Shown in pieces: positions 42,448 to 51,707 of a stretch of 64,000 bases of DNA. A program made the position numbers and the translations under genes. The notes beneath the pieces are model-generated. The model was not told where the DNA came from and made no database searches. It saw only the letters and a program-made list of their open reading frames with translations. The stretch is from positions 310,001-374,000 of the forward strand of contig NZ_OZ007030.1 in assembly GCF_963931595.1 (NCBI RefSeq), written 5' to 3'. The DNA is from an uncultured Subdoligranulum sp. (lineage in GTDB: Bacteria > Bacillota > Clostridia > Oscillospirales > Ruminococcaceae). Numbering within the stretch: the stretch's first letter is position 1; every line of letters starts with the position of its first letter.

Positions 42448-44259
42448 ATGCCAAGACCCGGACGGATGACCACCGAACGCGCCAGGGACTTCCAGGGCAC
42501 GCTGCGCCAGCTGCTGAAAGCCCTGGGACGTTACAAGATTTCCCTGGGCGTGGTGGTTGTGTTTGCGGTGCTCTCCACCATCTTCAACATCGCCGGCCCC
42601 AAGGTTCTGGCCCAGGCCACCACCGCCCTGGCCACCGGCTGGGTGGCCAAACTGCGGGGCACCGGCTCCATCGACTTTGTCTTCATCGGCCGCATTCTGC
42701 TCATTCTTTTGGGCATGTACCTGCTCTCCTCGGCCTTCAGCTTTGTGCAGAGCTGGCTCATGAGCGGCCTTTCCCAGAAAGTCTGCTACGATTTCCGCCG
42801 CCAGATCAGCGAAAAGATCAACCGCCTGCCCCTGGCCTACTTTGAAAAGCGCACGGTGGGCGAGGTGCTCTCCCGCATCACCAACGACGTGGACACCCTG
42901 GGCCAGAGCCTGAACCAGAGCATCACCCAGCTGATCACCAGCGTCACCACCATGATCGGTGTGCTCATCATGATGCTCTCCATCAGCGCCCGGATGACCC
43001 TCATCGCCCTGCTGATCCTGCCGGTGTCGCTGGCGCTGGTCATGGTGGTGGTCCACTTCAGCCAGCGGTTCTTCAAGGCCCAGCAGGCCACCCTGGGCGT
43101 GGTCAACGGCCAGGTGGAGGAGGTCTACGCCGGCCACAACGTCATCAAGGCGTTCAACCGGGAGCAGGCGGTGCTCGACGATTTCAACACCGCCAACGAC
43201 CAGCTCTACGCCTCCGCCTGGAAGAGCCAGTTCCTCTCCGGCCTGATGATGCCCATCATGAACTTTGTGGGCAACCTGGGCTATGTGGCGGTGGCCATCG
43301 TGGGCAGCATCTTTGCGGCGGGAGGGCTCATCACCATCGGCGATATCCAGGCCTTCATCCAGTACGTGAAGAACTTCACCCAGCCCATCCAGCAGCTGTC
43401 CCAGGTGTCCAACATGCTCCAGAGCATGGCGGCCGCCGCCGAGCGCGTCTTTGAGTTCCTGGCCGAAGAGGAGGAGGACCAGACCGCCGACCCGGCCCGC
43501 CGCGCCGACCCCGCCACCATCGACGGGCAGGTCACCTTCGACCATGTGAAGTTCGGCTACACCCCCGAGAAGACGGTCATCCGCGACTTCAGCTGCAAGG
43601 TGCAGCCCGGCCAGAAGGTGGCCATCGTGGGCCCCACCGGCGCCGGCAAGACCACCATGGTCAAGCTGCTCATGCGGTTCTACGATGTGGATTCCGGTTC
43701 CATCACGCTGAACGGCCACGATGTGCGGGACTTTGACCGGTCCGCCCTGCGGGAGGGCTTCGGTATGGTGCTGCAGGACACCTGGCTGTTCCAGGGCACC
43801 ATCATGGAGAACATCCGCTACGGCCGTCTGGATGCCACCGACGAGGAGGTCATCGCCGCGGCGAAAGCGGCCGGTGCCGACCACTTCATCCGCACGCTGC
43901 CCGGCGGCTACCAGATGGAGCTGAACGAGGACGCCTCCAACGTGAGCCAGGGCCAGAAACAGCTGCTCACCATCGCCCGGACCATCCTGGCGGACAACCG
44001 CATCCTGGTGCTGGACGAGGCCACCAGCAGCGTGGACACCCGCACCGAGCAGCGCATCCAGGCGGCCATGGACCGCCTGATGCAGGGGCGCACCAGCTTC
44101 ATCATCGCCCACCGGCTTTCCACCATCCGCAATGCCGACCTGATCCTCGTCATGCGGGACGGCGACATTGTGGAACAGGGCACCCACGACGAGCTGATGG
44201 AGGCGGGCGGCTTCTACGCCGACCTGTACAACAGCCAGTTTGAGGACGTGACAGCGTGA
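42448..44259 (+). CDS. Heterodimeric ABC exporter, catalytic subunit
   Basis: The 603-aa half-transporter has six membrane segments (about 25-320) and a nucleotide-binding domain with Walker A GPTGAGKTT, signature NVSQGQKQLL and Walker B RILVLDEATSSVD. The catalytic Glu is present, but the signature reads VSQGQ instead of LSGGQ, typical of the partner whose signature faces the degenerate site. The start at 42448 lies 9 nt after AAGGAGG; an ATG at 42439 would be directly against it. The gene begins 1 bp after the first subunit stops. Confidence 0.93.
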   Translation: MPRPGRMTTERARDFQGTLRQLLKALGRYKISLGVVVVFAVLSTIFNIAGPKVLAQATTALATGWVAKLRGTGSIDFVFIGRILLILLGMYLLSSAFSFVQSWLMSGLSQKVCYDFRRQISEKINRLPLAYFEKRTVGEVLSRITNDVDTLGQSLNQSITQLITSVTTMIGVLIMMLSISARMTLIALLILPVSLALVMVVVHFSQRFFKAQQATLGVVNGQVEEVYAGHNVIKAFNREQAVLDDFNTANDQLYASAWKSQFLSGLMMPIMNFVGNLGYVAVAIVGSIFAAGGLITIGDIQAFIQYVKNFTQPIQQLSQVSNMLQSMAAAAERVFEFLAEEEEDQTADPARRADPATIDGQVTFDHVKFGYTPEKTVIRDFSCKVQPGQKVAIVGPTGAGKTTMVKLLMRFYDVDSGSITLNGHDVRDFDRSALREGFGMVLQDTWLFQGTIMENIRYGRLDATDEEVIAAAKAAGADHFIRTLPGGYQMELNEDASNVSQGQKQLLTIARTILADNRILVLDEATSSVDTRTEQRIQAAMDRLMQGRTSFIIAHRLSTIRNADLILVMRDGDIVEQGTHDELMEAGGFYADLYNSQFEDVTA

Positions 44260-44288
44260 AAAGCACCCTGTCTTTTTGTAACAATTTC

Positions 44289-44317
44289 TTGACATTTATC
44301 TGAAATAAAGATAGAAT
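44289..44317 (+). promoter_or_regulatory. Promoter of the rny leader
   Basis: TTGACA (44289-44294), 17 bp, TAGAAT (44312-44317). Confidence 0.85.
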
Positions 44318-44318
44318 A

Positions 44319-44432
44319 AATACAGGTAATCAGGAAGTTCCGCCGCACCGATTTTGCGGGGAATTCCATAGGGTGTCGCCCGCCGGGAACACCGCTTTTT
44401 CACCAATGTGCAACGCCTGTATTGGCTTTTTT
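44319..44432 (+). ncRNA. Structured leader RNA or small RNA upstream of rny
   Basis: AATACAGG (44319-44326) and CCTGTATT (44416-44423) can close a 110-nt RNA. Inside are a hairpin GGAA-gtt-CCGC/GCGG-gga-TTCC and a second, GGTGT/ACACC. The RNA ends GGCTTTTTT. An alternative stem CCAAT (44403-44407) with ATTGG (44421-44425) just before the T-run competes with the closing helix, the layout of a riboswitch or attenuator. No known class was recognised; 150 nt of further leader with no gene lead to rny. Confidence 0.55.
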
Positions 44433-44584
44433 CGTTTGTTTCGCGCGCTCGCGGCCGAAGTGTGTCTGTTTTTGCATGCTTTGGCCGGGATGGGCTGCGC
44501 TTTGCCATAGAAAAAACTGCATAAGGAAAGAAAGCGTCCCGCCGTGCTGCGCCCTCCTATGATTGAGAAGGAGTGAAGCCGACT

Positions 44585-46138
44585 ATGTCACCCGTTATTG
44601 TTGTGGTGCTGGTCCTTGTCGTCGCAGCCGTTGTCGGGGCGCTTTGTTTTTACCTGGGCGGGGAAAACCGCAAGCGCACCGCGGAGGCCAAACTCGGCTC
44701 CGCCGAGGAGGAAGCCAAGCGCATCGTGAACGATGCCATCAAGGCTGCCGAGCAGAAGCGCAAGGAAACCATCATCGAAGCCAAGGATGAGGCCTTCAAG
44801 CTGAAGAGCGAGGCCGACAAGGAGATCAAGGACCGCCGTGCGGAAGTATCCCGCCAGGAGCGCCGCATGGACCAGAAGGAGGAGGCGCTGGACAAGCGCA
44901 CCGCCGCCCTGGAGCGCAAGGAGGAGGAACTCAAGCGCCGCAGCGAGACGGTGGAGGCCCGGCTGGATGAGCTGGAACAGCTCAAGCTGCGCCAGACCGA
45001 AAAACTGGAGACCATCGCCGGCATGACCAAGGAGGACGCCCGCGCCGTGCTGCTCAAGCAGGTGGACGACGAGCTGACCCACGAGAAGGCCATGAAGATC
45101 AGCGCCTACCAGGCCAACATGAAGGACGAGTGCGACCAGATCGCCCGCGATCTGGTGGGCCAGGCCATTGCCCGCTGCGCCGCCGACGCCACCAGCGAAG
45201 CCACCGTCAGCGTGGTGCCGCTGCCCAGCGACGAGATGAAGGGCCGCATCATCGGCCGTGAGGGCCGCAATATCCGTGCGCTGGAGACGGCCACCGGCTG
45301 CGACCTGATCATCGACGACACGCCGGAAGCCATCACGCTGTCCAGCTTCGACCAGACCCGCCGTGAGGTGGCCCGCATGGCCCTGGAGCGGCTGATCACC
45401 GACGGCCGTATCCATCCGGCCCGCATCGAGGAGACGGTGGACAAGTGCCGCCGCGAGCTGGAGATCCAGATGAAGCGGGAAGGCGAGAAGGCGGTCATGG
45501 ATCTGGGCATCCACAGCCTGCATCCCGACCTGGTCAAGCTGATCGGCCGGCTCAAGTACCGCACCAGCTTCGGCCAGAACGTGCTGAACCACTCCATCGA
45601 AGTGGCCTGGCTGGCCGGTCTGATGGCCGGCGAACTGGGCGTCAACGTCCAGATGGCCCGCCGCGCCGGTTTGCTGCATGATATCGGCAAGGCGCTGGAC
45701 CACGAGATCGAGGGCAGCCATGTCCAGATCGGCGTGGATATCTGCAAGAAGTACCGCGAGAATCCCCAGATCGTCCATGCGGTGGAGGCCCACCACGGCG
45801 ACGTGGAGCCCAAGACCACCCTGGCCTTCATCATCATGGCGGCCGATGCCATCTCGGCGGCCCGCCCCGGCGCCCGCCGCGAGAACATGGAGAGTTACAT
45901 CAAGCGTCTGGAGACGCTGGAAGCCCTCTGCAACGGCTTCGAGGGTGTGGAGAGCTCCTACGCGGTCCAGGCTGGCCGCGAGGTGCGTATCCTGGTCCAG
46001 CCGGACAAGGTCAGCGACGACCAGGTGGTCCTGCTGGCCCGCAACGTGGCCAAGAAGATCGAGAGCGAGCTGGATTATCCCGGCCAGATCAAGGTCAGCG
46101 TCATCCGCGAGAGCCGCGCCACCGAGTACGCGAAATAA
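44585..46138 (+). CDS. rny: Ribonuclease Y
   Basis: The 517-aa endoribonuclease starts mRNA decay at the membrane in Firmicutes. An N-terminal membrane anchor (about 3-25) is followed by a long coiled coil (about 30-190; many Glu/Lys/Arg), a KH domain ([15 protein letters not shown]), and the HD domain ([12 protein letters not shown], metal-binding His-Asp). Length matches B. subtilis Rny. The start at 44585 lies 11 nt after AGGAG; a GTG at 44573 would be too close. It is the only gene of its unit and may be controlled by the structured leader. Confidence 0.96.
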   Translation: MSPVIVVVLVLVVAAVVGALCFYLGGENRKRTAEAKLGSAEEEAKRIVNDAIKAAEQKRKETIIEAKDEAFKLKSEADKEIKDRRAEVSRQERRMDQKEEALDKRTAALERKEEELKRRSETVEARLDELEQLKLRQTEKLETIAGMTKEDARAVLLKQVDDELTHEKAMKISAYQANMKDECDQIARDLVGQAIARCAADATSEATVSVVPLPSDEMKGRIIGREGRNIRALETATGCDLIIDDTPEAITLSSFDQTRREVARMALERLITDGRIHPARIEETVDKCRRELEIQMKREGEKAVMDLGIHSLHPDLVKLIGRLKYRTSFGQNVLNHSIEVAWLAGLMAGELGVNVQMARRAGLLHDIGKALDHEIEGSHVQIGVDICKKYRENPQIVHAVEAHHGDVEPKTTLAFIIMAADAISAARPGARRENMESYIKRLETLEALCNGFEGVESSYAVQAGREVRILVQPDKVSDDQVVLLARNVAKKIESELDYPGQIKVSVIRESRATEYAK

Positions 46139-46151
46139 GCAAACCTTTGCA

Positions 46152-46175
46152 GGCAGTCCGCTACGGCGGGCTGCC
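46152..46175 (+). terminator. rny terminator
   Basis: A 10-bp stem (46152-46161 with 46166-46175; one T-G pair) followed by TTTTGTTTT. Confidence 0.9.
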
Positions 46176-46189
46176 TTTTGTTTTCGCAC

Positions 46190-46218
46190 TTGCATATTCC
46201 CGCCCGGCGGCTTATAAT
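46190..46218 (+). promoter_or_regulatory. Promoter of the racemase-metG operon
   Basis: TTGCAT (46190-46195), 17 bp, TATAAT (46213-46218). Confidence 0.82.
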
Positions 46219-46253
46219 ATACAGTATCTTAGTGTATAAAGGAGGGGTGTGCC

Positions 46254-46976
46254 ATGCCGCAAACGCCAACTTCAGGCAAGCCCGTGCTGGGCATCCTGGG
46301 GGGCCTGGGACCGGCGGCCAGCTGTTATCTCTATCAGATGCTCATCGACCATACCCCCGCCACCTGCGACCAGGACCACATTGACATCGTCATCTCGTCC
46401 CGTGCGTCCACACCGGACCGCACGGCGTTCATCCTGGGCAAAAGCAAGGAGGACCCCTTCGCGGTCATGGAACAGGACGGCTTCAGTCTGGTGAACTACG
46501 GAGCCACCGTGCTGGCCATCCCCTGCAACACCGCCCACTATTTCTACGACCGTCTGGCCGAAGCCCTGCCGGTGCCGGTGCTGAACATGCCCCGGCTCAC
46601 GGTGGAGGACGCCAGGGCAGCGGGCTGCACCAAGCTGGGCATCCTGGCCACCGACGGAACCCTCGCCGCCGAGACCTACCAGCTGGCCTGCCAGCGGGCG
46701 GGCATCGGGTGGGCCCGGCCCTCGCCGGAGCACCAGAAGGGCATCACCTCGGTGATCTACGACGACATCAAGCAGGGCCGCCGGGCCGATATGGTCAAGT
46801 TTGCCGCCGCCGTGGCGGACCTGAAATCCCAGGGCTGCGACATGGCGGTGCTGGGCTGCACCGAGCTGAGCCTCGTCAAGCGGGACGAACATCTGGACGG
46901 CTTTTTCGTCGACAGTACCGAGGTCCTCTGCCGCCATGCTTTGCTGGCCTGCGGCGTGACGCCCGTCGGATTCTGA
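46254..46976 (+). CDS. Aspartate/glutamate racemase family protein
   Basis: The 240-aa PLP-independent racemase has both catalytic cysteines: Cys about 88 in AIPCNTAHYF and Cys about 202 in VLGCTELSL, plus GGLGPAAS at the N-terminus. The pair fits aspartate racemase or broad-specificity amino-acid racemase (RacX/YgeA group). The murI in this window is a separate glutamate racemase. D-Asp is used in peptidoglycan cross-bridges of some Firmicutes. It starts the operon racemase-metG-DMT transporter-tatD; AGGAGGGG lies 7 nt before the ATG. Confidence 0.9.
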   Translation: MPQTPTSGKPVLGILGGLGPAASCYLYQMLIDHTPATCDQDHIDIVISSRASTPDRTAFILGKSKEDPFAVMEQDGFSLVNYGATVLAIPCNTAHYFYDRLAEALPVPVLNMPRLTVEDARAAGCTKLGILATDGTLAAETYQLACQRAGIGWARPSPEHQKGITSVIYDDIKQGRRADMVKFAAAVADLKSQGCDMAVLGCTELSLVKRDEHLDGFFVDSTEVLCRHALLACGVTPVGF

Positions 46977-47007
46977 TACAGATTAAGGAATGAGGAAGGA
47001 ATCGTAC

Positions 47008-49014
47008 ATGGAACAGAAAAAATTCTACATCACCACGCCGATTTATTATCCCAGCGACAAGCTGCACATCGGCCACACCTACTGCACCGTCGCCACCGAC
47101 GCCATGGCCCGCTACAAGCGGCTGCAGGGGTACAACGTCATGTTCCTGACCGGTACCGATGAGCACGGCCAGAAGATCGAACTCAAGGCCAAGGAGGCCG
47201 GCGTCACCCCCAAGCAGTTCGTGGACAACATCGTGGAAGGCCCCAAGGGCGTCAAGGATCTGTGGAAGCTGATGAACATCAGCTATGACCGGTTCATCCG
47301 CACCACCGACGACTACCATGTGGCGGCCATCCAGAAGATCTTCAAGAAGATGTACGACAAGGGCGACATCTACAAGGGCACCTACAAGGGCAAGTACTGC
47401 ACCCCCTGCGAGAGCTTCTGGACCGAGAGCCAGCTGGTGAACGGCTGCTGTCCCGACTGCGGCCGTCCGGTGGTGGACGCCGAGGAGGAAGCCTACTTCT
47501 TCCGTCTGTCCAAGTACGCCGACCGGGTGCGGGACCTGCTGGTGAACACCGACTTCCTGCTGCCCCGTTCCCGCGTCAACGAGATGGTGCACAACTTCAT
47601 CGACCCGGGCCTGGACGACCTGTGCGTCTCCCGCACCAGCTTCAAGTGGGGCGTGCCGGTGGACTTTGACCCCAAGCATGTGGTCTACGTCTGGATCGAC
47701 GCGCTGTTCAACTACACCACGGCGCTGGGCTTCATGAACGACAAGTATCCCGACAGCGATTACGAGACCTTCTGGCCCGCCGATGTGCACTTTATCGGCA
47801 AGGAGATTGTCCGTTTCCACTCCATCATCTGGCCCGCCATGCTCATGAGCATGGATATGCCCCTGCCCAAGCACGTCTACGGCCACGGCTGGCTGCTGCT
47901 GGACGGCGGCAAGATGTCCAAGTCCAAGGGCAACGTGGTGGACCCCTACCTGCTGGCCGAGCGCTACAGCGCCGACGCCCTGCGGTACTTCCTGCTGCGG
48001 GACTTCCCCTTCGGCTCGGACGGCAACTTCTCCAACGAGCTGCTGATCAACCGCATCAACATGGACCTGGCCAACGACCTGGGCAACCTGCTGTCCCGCA
48101 CCACGGCCATGGCGGACAAGTACTTCGGCGGCTCCCTGCCGGAGAACCAGGCCGCCGGCCCCGAGGACGACGCCCTGCTGGAAAAGGCCAAGGGCCTGCG
48201 CGCCCGCTATGAGGCCGACATGGAGGCCTACGCCTTCCAGAACGCCCTGGCCGATGTCTTCGATGTCATCGACGCGGCCAACAAGTATATCGATGCCACC
48301 GCCCCCTGGGTGCTGGCCAAGAACGAGGAGACCAAGCCCCGTCTGGCCCGTGTGCTCTACAACCTGGCCGAGACGTTGCGCATCTGCACGGTGCTGCTGC
48401 AGCCGTTCATGCCCGACACCTGCGTGAAGATCTTCGCCCAGCTGAATGTGGCTGACGAGGGCAAGACCTGGGACAGCGCCGCCGCCTTCGGCACGCTGCC
48501 CGTCACCGCCACCCTGCACAAGGGCGAGAACATCTTCCCTCGCATCGACACCGCCAAGGAACTGGCCGAGCTGGAAGCCCTGGAGGCTGCCCAGAAGGCT
48601 GCCGCCCAGGCCGCGGCAGAACCCGAGAAGAAGGAGGAAGCCCCGGCTGCCAGCGCTGAACTCATCGGCGACCACGAGGAGGAGATCGACTTCGATACCT
48701 TCTGCAAGGTGGAGATGCGGGTGGCCGAGATCCGCGCCTGCGAGCGCATGAAGGAGAGCAAGAAGCTGCTGCACCTCACCGTCTTTGACGGCGAGCGGGA
48801 GCGCTGCATCCTCTCCGGTATCGCCAAGTGGTTCGCGCCGGAGGACCTGATCGGCAAGAAGGTGGGCATTGTGGCCAACCTGGCGCCCCGTCCCATGATG
48901 AAGGGCAAGTATGTCAGCGAGGGCATGATCGTCGCCGCCGACACCGATACCGACGGCGGCTGCGCCATCGCCTTCTATCCCGACAACGTCCCCGCGGGCG
49001 CCCGCATCCACTGA
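47008..49014 (+). CDS. metG: Methionyl-tRNA synthetase
   Basis: The 668-aa enzyme charges tRNA-Met. The class I motifs HIGH (residues 24-27) and KMSKS (GGKMSKSKGNVV) are intact. A zinc knuckle with two Cys pairs is present (CTPC...CCPDC). The C-terminal OB-fold tRNA-binding domain (about 560-668; FCKVEMRVAEI) is fused, as in dimeric MetRS. The region just before is Ala/Glu-rich linker. The start at 47008 follows GAGGAAGG by 8 nt; an ATG six codons earlier is less likely. It lies 31 bp after the racemase gene. Confidence 0.97.
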   Translation: MEQKKFYITTPIYYPSDKLHIGHTYCTVATDAMARYKRLQGYNVMFLTGTDEHGQKIELKAKEAGVTPKQFVDNIVEGPKGVKDLWKLMNISYDRFIRTTDDYHVAAIQKIFKKMYDKGDIYKGTYKGKYCTPCESFWTESQLVNGCCPDCGRPVVDAEEEAYFFRLSKYADRVRDLLVNTDFLLPRSRVNEMVHNFIDPGLDDLCVSRTSFKWGVPVDFDPKHVVYVWIDALFNYTTALGFMNDKYPDSDYETFWPADVHFIGKEIVRFHSIIWPAMLMSMDMPLPKHVYGHGWLLLDGGKMSKSKGNVVDPYLLAERYSADALRYFLLRDFPFGSDGNFSNELLINRINMDLANDLGNLLSRTTAMADKYFGGSLPENQAAGPEDDALLEKAKGLRARYEADMEAYAFQNALADVFDVIDAANKYIDATAPWVLAKNEETKPRLARVLYNLAETLRICTVLLQPFMPDTCVKIFAQLNVADEGKTWDSAAAFGTLPVTATLHKGENIFPRIDTAKELAELEALEAAQKAAAQAAAEPEKKEEAPAASAELIGDHEEEIDFDTFCKVEMRVAEIRACERMKESKKLLHLTVFDGERERCILSGIAKWFAPEDLIGKKVGIVANLAPRPMMKGKYVSEGMIVAADTDTDGGCAIAFYPDNVPAGARIH

Positions 49015-49034
49015 TCGGGCAAGGGGGACAAACC

Positions 49035-49979
49035 TTGCAAACCAAACCTTCCCGGCTGGATCGCTTTTTCGGGCAGCCGGCCGCGGCGGTGGCCATGGCC
49101 ATCCTCTGCAATGTGCTGTGGGGCGCGGCCTTTCCCTTCATCAAGATGGGCTACCGCCTCTTCGCCATCGACGCCGCCGACACCCCGTCCATCCTCTGTT
49201 TTGCCGGCGTCCGCTTCATGCTCAGCGCCCTGCTGGTCTGGGTGTGCGGCGCGGCACTGACCCGCCGTCCGCTGCCCATGCCCCGGGGTAGGGTGCTGGC
49301 GGAATGCTGCGGCCTGGGCCTGTGGCAGACCGCCGCCCAGTATTTCTTCTACTACTCGGCGGTGGCGCTGCTCACCGGCGCCATGGGCGGCATCCTCAAC
49401 AGCACCCAGAGCTTTCTGGGCGTGATCCTGGCCCATTTTCTCTACGGCAAGGCCGACCGCATGACCCCCGCCAAAGCTCTGGGCTGTGTGCTGGGCTTCA
49501 GCGGCGTGCTGGTGGTCACGCTGGGCAACCACGGCGGCGGCAGCGGGCTGGGCATGGTGTACATGCTCATCGCCTCCTGCATCTTCACGGTGGCGGGCCC
49601 CTGGAACAAGGCCGTCACCCGGCGGGCCGACAGCTTCTCGGTCTGCTGCCTCAACCTGGGGGTGGGCGGCCTGGCCCTGACGGTGCTGGGCTTTGCACTG
49701 GGCGGGAACCTGCGGCCCCAGAGCGCCGCCGGCATCCCGGTGCTGCTCTTCCTGGCCTTCATCTCGGGGGCCGGGTATGTGCTGTGGGCCCTGCTCATGA
49801 AGAACAACCCCGTCTCCCGCATCAGCGTCTTCGGGCTGATCATCCCGGTGATGAACGTGCTGCTGTCGGCGCTGCTCAACGGGGAGCCCCTGTTCCAGTG
49901 GAACTATCTGGTGGCGCTGGTGCTGGTGTGCGGCGGCATCTTCCTTGTGAACCGCGCCCCGCGCCCCCGAACGGAGTGA
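49035..49979 (+). CDS. DMT-superfamily EamA transporter
   Basis: The 314-aa protein has ten predicted membrane segments in two EamA repeats (NVLWGAAFPFIKMG in the first, FTVAGPWNKAVTR in the second). Such transporters export amino acids or other small metabolites. The start is taken as TTG at 49035, 7 nt after AAGGGGG, because the first in-frame ATG lies inside membrane segment 1. It is 20 bp after metG and 3 bp before tatD. Substrate unknown. Confidence 0.86.
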   Translation: MQTKPSRLDRFFGQPAAAVAMAILCNVLWGAAFPFIKMGYRLFAIDAADTPSILCFAGVRFMLSALLVWVCGAALTRRPLPMPRGRVLAECCGLGLWQTAAQYFFYYSAVALLTGAMGGILNSTQSFLGVILAHFLYGKADRMTPAKALGCVLGFSGVLVVTLGNHGGGSGLGMVYMLIASCIFTVAGPWNKAVTRRADSFSVCCLNLGVGGLALTVLGFALGGNLRPQSAAGIPVLLFLAFISGAGYVLWALLMKNNPVSRISVFGLIIPVMNVLLSALLNGEPLFQWNYLVALVLVCGGIFLVNRAPRPRTE

Positions 49980-49982
49980 ACC

Positions 49983-50777
49983 ATGCAGAATATTTTCGAT
50001 ACCCATGCCCATTACTGCTCCCACCAGTTTGACGCCGACCGCGCCGAACTGCTGGCCGCGCTGCCCGCGGGCGGTGTGGTGGGGGTGCTGGAATGTGCCA
50101 CCCACTCGGGGGACGCCCCCAAGGCGGTGGAGCTGGCCCACCGGCTGCCCTACTTCCATGCGGCGGTGGGCATCCACCCGGAAAGCCTCATCGAGGAGGA
50201 CGCGCCCACCGTCACGGTCTACCACGGCGACTGGCGGGCGGAACTGGAAGCCCTGCGGCCCCTCTTCGAGGACAAGGCCGTGGTGGCGGTGGGGGAGATC
50301 GGCCTCGACCATCACTGGCCGGTGCCCCGTCAGGACCAGTACGAACTGTTTGAAGCCCAGCTGCAGCTGGCGGCGGAACTGGATCTGCCCGTGTCGGTCC
50401 ACGACCGGGAGGCCCATGCCGAGATGTACGAGCTGCTGCGCAAGTACAAACCCCGCGGCGTGCTGCACTGCTACAGCGGCAGCGCCGAGGACGCGGCCTG
50501 GCTCACCGGGCAAGGGATGTACCTGGGCTTTGGCGGCGCCGTCACCTACAAAGGAGCCAAGCGAGCAGCCAAAGTGCTGGCGGCCATCGACCCCCGGTGG
50601 GCGGTGCTGGAAACCGACTGCCCCTACATGGCCCCCGAGCCGGTGCGCGGCCGCCGCAACGACAGCCGCAACATCGCCCATGTGGCGGCCTACATCGGCA
50701 CCATCTGGCAGATGGACGCCCAGGCGGTGCTGGACCGCACGGCGGAAAACGCCCGCCGATGTTTTGACATTGTATAA
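49983..50777 (+). CDS. tatD: TatD-family hydrolase (DNase)
   Basis: The 264-aa TIM-barrel metal hydrolase has the HxH metal motif in FDTHAHYCS, the metal-bridging Glu in VGEIGLDHHW, and His/Asp residues in LHCYSGS and LETDCPYM. Family members act as 3'-5' DNases and in quality control of D-amino acids. GGAGTG precedes the ATG. It is the last gene of the racemase-metG operon; metG next to tatD is a common arrangement in Firmicutes. Confidence 0.93.
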   Translation: MQNIFDTHAHYCSHQFDADRAELLAALPAGGVVGVLECATHSGDAPKAVELAHRLPYFHAAVGIHPESLIEEDAPTVTVYHGDWRAELEALRPLFEDKAVVAVGEIGLDHHWPVPRQDQYELFEAQLQLAAELDLPVSVHDREAHAEMYELLRKYKPRGVLHCYSGSAEDAAWLTGQGMYLGFGGAVTYKGAKRAAKVLAAIDPRWAVLETDCPYMAPEPVRGRRNDSRNIAHVAAYIGTIWQMDAQAVLDRTAENARRCFDIV

Positions 50778-50791
50778 ATTATAAATAATAT
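50764..50791 (+). promoter_or_regulatory. Promoter inside the end of tatD
   Basis: TTGACA (50764-50769) within the last tatD codons, 16 bp, TAATAT (50786-50791). Confidence 0.65.
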
Positions 50792-50807
50792 ACGATTTGT
50801 ATATTAT
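50785..50807. promoter_or_regulatory. 9-bp inverted repeat overlapping the -10
   Basis: ATAATATAC-gattt-GTATATTAT is a perfect dyad covering the -10 and the start region of the small gene that follows. It looks like a repressor operator. Confidence 0.6.
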
Positions 50808-50833
50808 CATAAAACAACCAGGAGTGAACCAAC

Positions 50834-51067
50834 ATGAAAGCACGGATTCCCAAACATCGCGAATTCATCATCGATTTCCCCAAGGAGATGGACCAGGCCA
50901 AGGCGGACGAGGGCTGGGAGAAGCTCAACCAGATCGTGGAGGACTACAAGAAGGAGCACAACGGCCAGAGTGTCTACGCGCCCACCTTCATTGAGGACTG
51001 CGAGCCTGCGGTGAAGAAGCTGCAGGAGGAGTACGGTTTCACCTACACGATCCAGGAGATCAAGTAA
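50834..51067 (+). CDS. Small conserved-looking protein of unknown function
   Basis: The 77-aa acidic-basic protein starts at 50834 after a GGAG site (CCAGGAGTGAACCAAC). It has no membrane segment, signal peptide or recognised domain. The central part (EMDQAKADEGWEKLNQIVED) looks helical and the end (EYGFTYTIQEI) beta. Codon use matches the surrounding genes, so it is a real gene. Its own promoter with a palindromic operator and a strong terminator make it a single-gene regulated unit. Confidence 0.75.
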   Translation: MKARIPKHREFIIDFPKEMDQAKADEGWEKLNQIVEDYKKEHNGQSVYAPTFIEDCEPAVKKLQEEYGFTYTIQEIK

Positions 51068-51120
51068 GAAAACGCGTTTTTCACGCAGTGCGGTCTGCAA
51101 GCAGCGCCGCCCGAAAACAA

Positions 51121-51191
51121 AGACAGCGATGCGGCGCTGGCAGGACCGGCCGTTCCCAGGGGAGCGGCGGGCCGGTAGCCGTGCGCTGTCT
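51121..51191 (+). terminator. Long-stem terminator
   Basis: AGACAGCG (51121-51128) pairs with CGCTGTCT (51184-51191), with inner GGACCGGCC/GGCGGGCCGG pairing, followed by TTTTC. Confidence 0.8.
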
Positions 51192-51223
51192 TTTTCAGGT
51201 TATACGCAGAGGGGGCTTGCGCC

Positions 51224-51697
51224 ATGCCAAAAACTGTGATTCGTTCTGCCACGCCGGCGGATTTGCCGTCCATTCTGGCCCTGTACCGGGTGCTGGATGA
51301 GGAGATGGTGGACCTGCAGCCGGAGTTTTTCTGTGCCGCCCCGCGGGAGGAGGCGCCGATCCTGAAGTTCATCGCTTCCTCCCAGGCGGATTTTCTGCTG
51401 GCGGAGCAGGAGGGCACCGTGGTGGGGTTGGCCCTGGTGGTGTACGAGGGCTGGACGCCGGAATTCAGCTGCGTGCTGCCCCACCGGTATGCCAGCCTGT
51501 ACGATCTGGTGGTGCTGCGGGAGTATCGCAGCCAGGGCATCGGCAGTTCGCTGCTGGGTGCGGCCAAGCGCTGGGCCCGGGACCGGCGGCTGGAATACCT
51601 GGAACTGGGAGTGCTGGCCCAGAACAGCAAAGCCATCGAGCTGTACGAGGCCCATGACTTTGTGGAAGCCCGCCGCACCATGCGCTGCATGCTGTAA
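51224..51697 (+). CDS. GNAT-family N-acetyltransferase
   Basis: The 157-aa enzyme has the acetyl-CoA binding motif A (LREYRSQGIGSSLLGAAKRW; R/Q-x-x-G-x-G/S) and motif B region (LGVLAQNSKAIELYEAHDFV). N-terminal IRSATPADLPSILALY is typical of the RimI/small-molecule group. Acceptor unknown. A GGGGG-rich ribosome site lies 10 nt before the ATG. It stands alone, between two terminators. Confidence 0.93.
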   Translation: MPKTVIRSATPADLPSILALYRVLDEEMVDLQPEFFCAAPREEAPILKFIASSQADFLLAEQEGTVVGLALVVYEGWTPEFSCVLPHRYASLYDLVVLREYRSQGIGSSLLGAAKRWARDRRLEYLELGVLAQNSKAIELYEAHDFVEARRTMRCML

Positions 51698-51707
51698 TAC
51701 CAAAAGG

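Noticed and set aside
44319..44432. 6S RNA or SRP RNA
   Set aside because: Too short for 6S RNA, without its long central bubble; lacks the SRP loop sequence GGAAGGAAGCAGC.
44296..44508. 70-aa minus-strand frame over the rny leader
   Set aside because: No ribosome site or promoter on that strand and composition typical of a chance frame.
46876..49011. 711-aa minus-strand frame opposite metG
   Set aside because: Antisense shadow of an unambiguous methionyl-tRNA synthetase gene.
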